A stretch of 64,000 nucleotides of DNA from Rhodopseudomonas palustris (lineage in GTDB: Bacteria > Pseudomonadota > Alphaproteobacteria > Rhizobiales > Xanthobacteraceae): the NCBI GenBank assembly GCA_016215605.1, contig JACRJB010000004.1, positions 45,478-109,477 on the forward strand, given 5' to 3'. The notes beneath the pieces are model-generated. The model did no database searches, was not told the origin of the DNA, and saw only the letters and a list, made by a program, of their open reading frames with translations. Shown here piece after piece: positions 62,996 to 64,000 of this stretch (position 1 is the stretch's first letter; every line of letters begins with the position of its first letter). The translations under genes and the position numbers were made by a program.

Positions 62996-64000
62996 GCGAG
63001 ATCCCCGTTGATCAGCATGTTGCCGTCGGTGGTGTAGGTGCAGTGATGCTCGCGCTCGAGGTCGCGGTAGAAGCCGCGAATCTTCTTCCACTTGACGACC
63101 GCGAGGACAGCATTCAGGGCGTTGAGATCCGCGACCTGGATGTTGGAGGCGTAGATGTCCTTGGCGCCGCCGCCGACGAAGGAAATGCGCTGCCGCGCGT
63201 GATCGCGCTTCTCCGGCGTACTGGCGGTGACGCGCAGGATGCCGCCCAGCGACCCCTCGTCGAGCTCGAGCCCCATGCCAACATCGACGAACGCGGCGCC
63301 GATCGCCTCGAGCTTCTCTACGATCAGCCGCTTAGCGTCACCCGCATCGAGGGACAGGAACGCGAAGGTGACGCCGTCGAGAAGGTGAATGTTGTCGACG
63401 CCGAGCGCGACATCGTGCGCCACGATGTTCCGGTGCATCCGGCTGTAGATGCGCTTCAGGTATTCGACCTTCTTGGGCGCTTCCCGCAATTCCTCCAGGC
63501 TCGGAGCGCCCGGCGCGCGAAACGCGTTATGGGTCAGGAACTCGTCGCTGTCGAACAGCCGGATTTCCCGGACAGGCGTCTTGGCGACGAAATCCAGGAT
63601 GTAGCCGCCGGTCCCCCCGACGCCGATGATGGCGACCCGCTCGTTGACGAGTCGCTCGGTCAGGACGCCGATCCCGACACGGTCGGAGGCGGTCTCGACA
63701 TAGTTGAAGACGCTGTCCTCCTCCTCTTCCGGTTCGCGGAAGGTGCGAGGCGTCGCGCCGGACTTCAGCACTGCGGCCGGGCCCGCGAGGATATTCGCGT
63801 AGCTCGTCATCTTGTGGTGGTAGTCCGAGTAGCCGCCGTCTGGCTTGCTGGAGAAGCTGTGCGTCGCCTTCAGGCCGTGGCCGAGATCGAAGGCGCCGGC
63901 CGCATGCGAGATGCCCTGGATGGGCCTGCCGTCGGCGTGGCACGGGAAATCGCCGTCCCAGTGGATGACATGGGTGTCGGGCGGGCGCGTCTGATCTCCG
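62992..64000 (-). CDS. ThiF/E1-like adenylyltransferase with DUF6791-like N-terminus (partial)
   Basis: The frame stays open to the window edge, so the N-terminus lies beyond it; at least 335 residues are visible. The E1-type Rossmann nucleotide site is GVGGTGGYILD, and the catalytic Asp/Asn/Arg set is LFDSDEFLTHNAFRAPG. The part before it (GLKATHSFSSKPDGGYSDYHHKM) matches the DUF6791 domain as I recall it. E1-like enzymes adenylate the C-terminus of ubiquitin-like proteins. Few Cys are visible (CHADG, HHCTYTT), so whether a thioester forms is open. It couples to DUF6527 by a 4-nt overlap. Confidence 0.85.
   Translation of the reverse strand, partial: GDQTRPPDTHVIHWDGDFPCHADGRPIQGISHAAGAFDLGHGLKATHSFSSKPDGGYSDYHHKMTSYANILAGPAAVLKSGATPRTFREPEEEEDSVFNYVETASDRVGIGVLTERLVNERVAIIGVGGTGGYILDFVAKTPVREIRLFDSDEFLTHNAFRAPGAPSLEELREAPKKVEYLKRIYSRMHRNIVAHDVALGVDNIHLLDGVTFAFLSLDAGDAKRLIVEKLEAIGAAFVDVGMGLELDEGSLGGILRVTASTPEKRDHARQRISFVGGGAKDIYASNIQVADLNALNAVLAVVKWKKIRGFYRDLEREHHCTYTTDGNMLINGDLA

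Overview
This is high-GC DNA typical of the Bradyrhizobiaceae/Nitrobacteraceae. A Rhodopseudomonas palustris-like alphaproteobacterium fits best. The reasons are the aerobic cobalamin pathway (cobN, cobO, cobQ, bluB), the soluble NAD-dependent formate dehydrogenase operon (fdsGBA-fdhD-fdsD), the betaine-lipid genes btaA/btaB, DUF1236-type secreted proteins, and interspersed palindromic repeats of a style common in that group. This is inferred from gene content and protein signatures; no database search was run. Coordinates come from open frames, visible ribosome binding sites and gene overlaps, so N-termini chosen over longer open frames are judgements.

Layout. Positions 1-8014 hold housekeeping and stress genes: a secreted glycine-zipper protein, an AraC regulator, an MBL hydrolase, a secreted VWA protein, MmcB, and a tightly overlapping acyl-CoA dehydrogenase / MoxR / VWA operon. 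Positions 8217-14872 hold a large KatE catalase, an unrecognised membrane protein, a secreted class-3 lipase, and a cytochrome c with a sugar dehydrogenase. Positions 15238-23876 form a formate module: a LysR regulator, then fdsG-fdsB-fdsA-fdhD-fdsD and an OFA-family (oxalate/formate-type) transporter, all on the minus strand. Positions 24179-26580 carry divergent btaA and btaB, plus a small SMR exporter overlapping btaB.

Positions 26645-42073 are a cobalamin/cobalt regulon with two cobalamin riboswitches. The plus-strand switch leads into a Ni/Co permease, a BtuCDF-type importer and cbiB. The minus-strand switch leads into DUF1636-cobP-cobW-cobN-cobO and then cobQ. The divergent cobT-bluB pair makes and activates the lower ligand. 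A repeat palindrome lies in frame inside cobN. Positions 42227-54255 are mixed: small proteins, a HEPN/Abi-like protein, FmdB, CutA, two orphan solute-binding proteins with an IclR regulator, a PepSY membrane protein, an alpha/beta-fold protein without the usual serine, and a COG0523 GTPase behind a perfect Zur-type palindrome. A tandem-domain nitrilase and a decayed flagellin-like remnant follow.

At 57028-57072 the 3' 45 bases of a tRNA-Arg gene mark the left edge of an integrated element. To its right are a tyrosine integrase and, on the opposite strand, an unusual module: a protein joining a caspase-like protease to a Ski2-like helicase, a small DUF2158 protein, a zinc-ribbon-like DUF6527 protein, and an E1/ThiF-like adenylyltransferase that runs off the window. 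This island is the best candidate here for an undescribed system, probably a conflict/defence locus linking ubiquitin-like activation with a protease and helicase. That function is inference.
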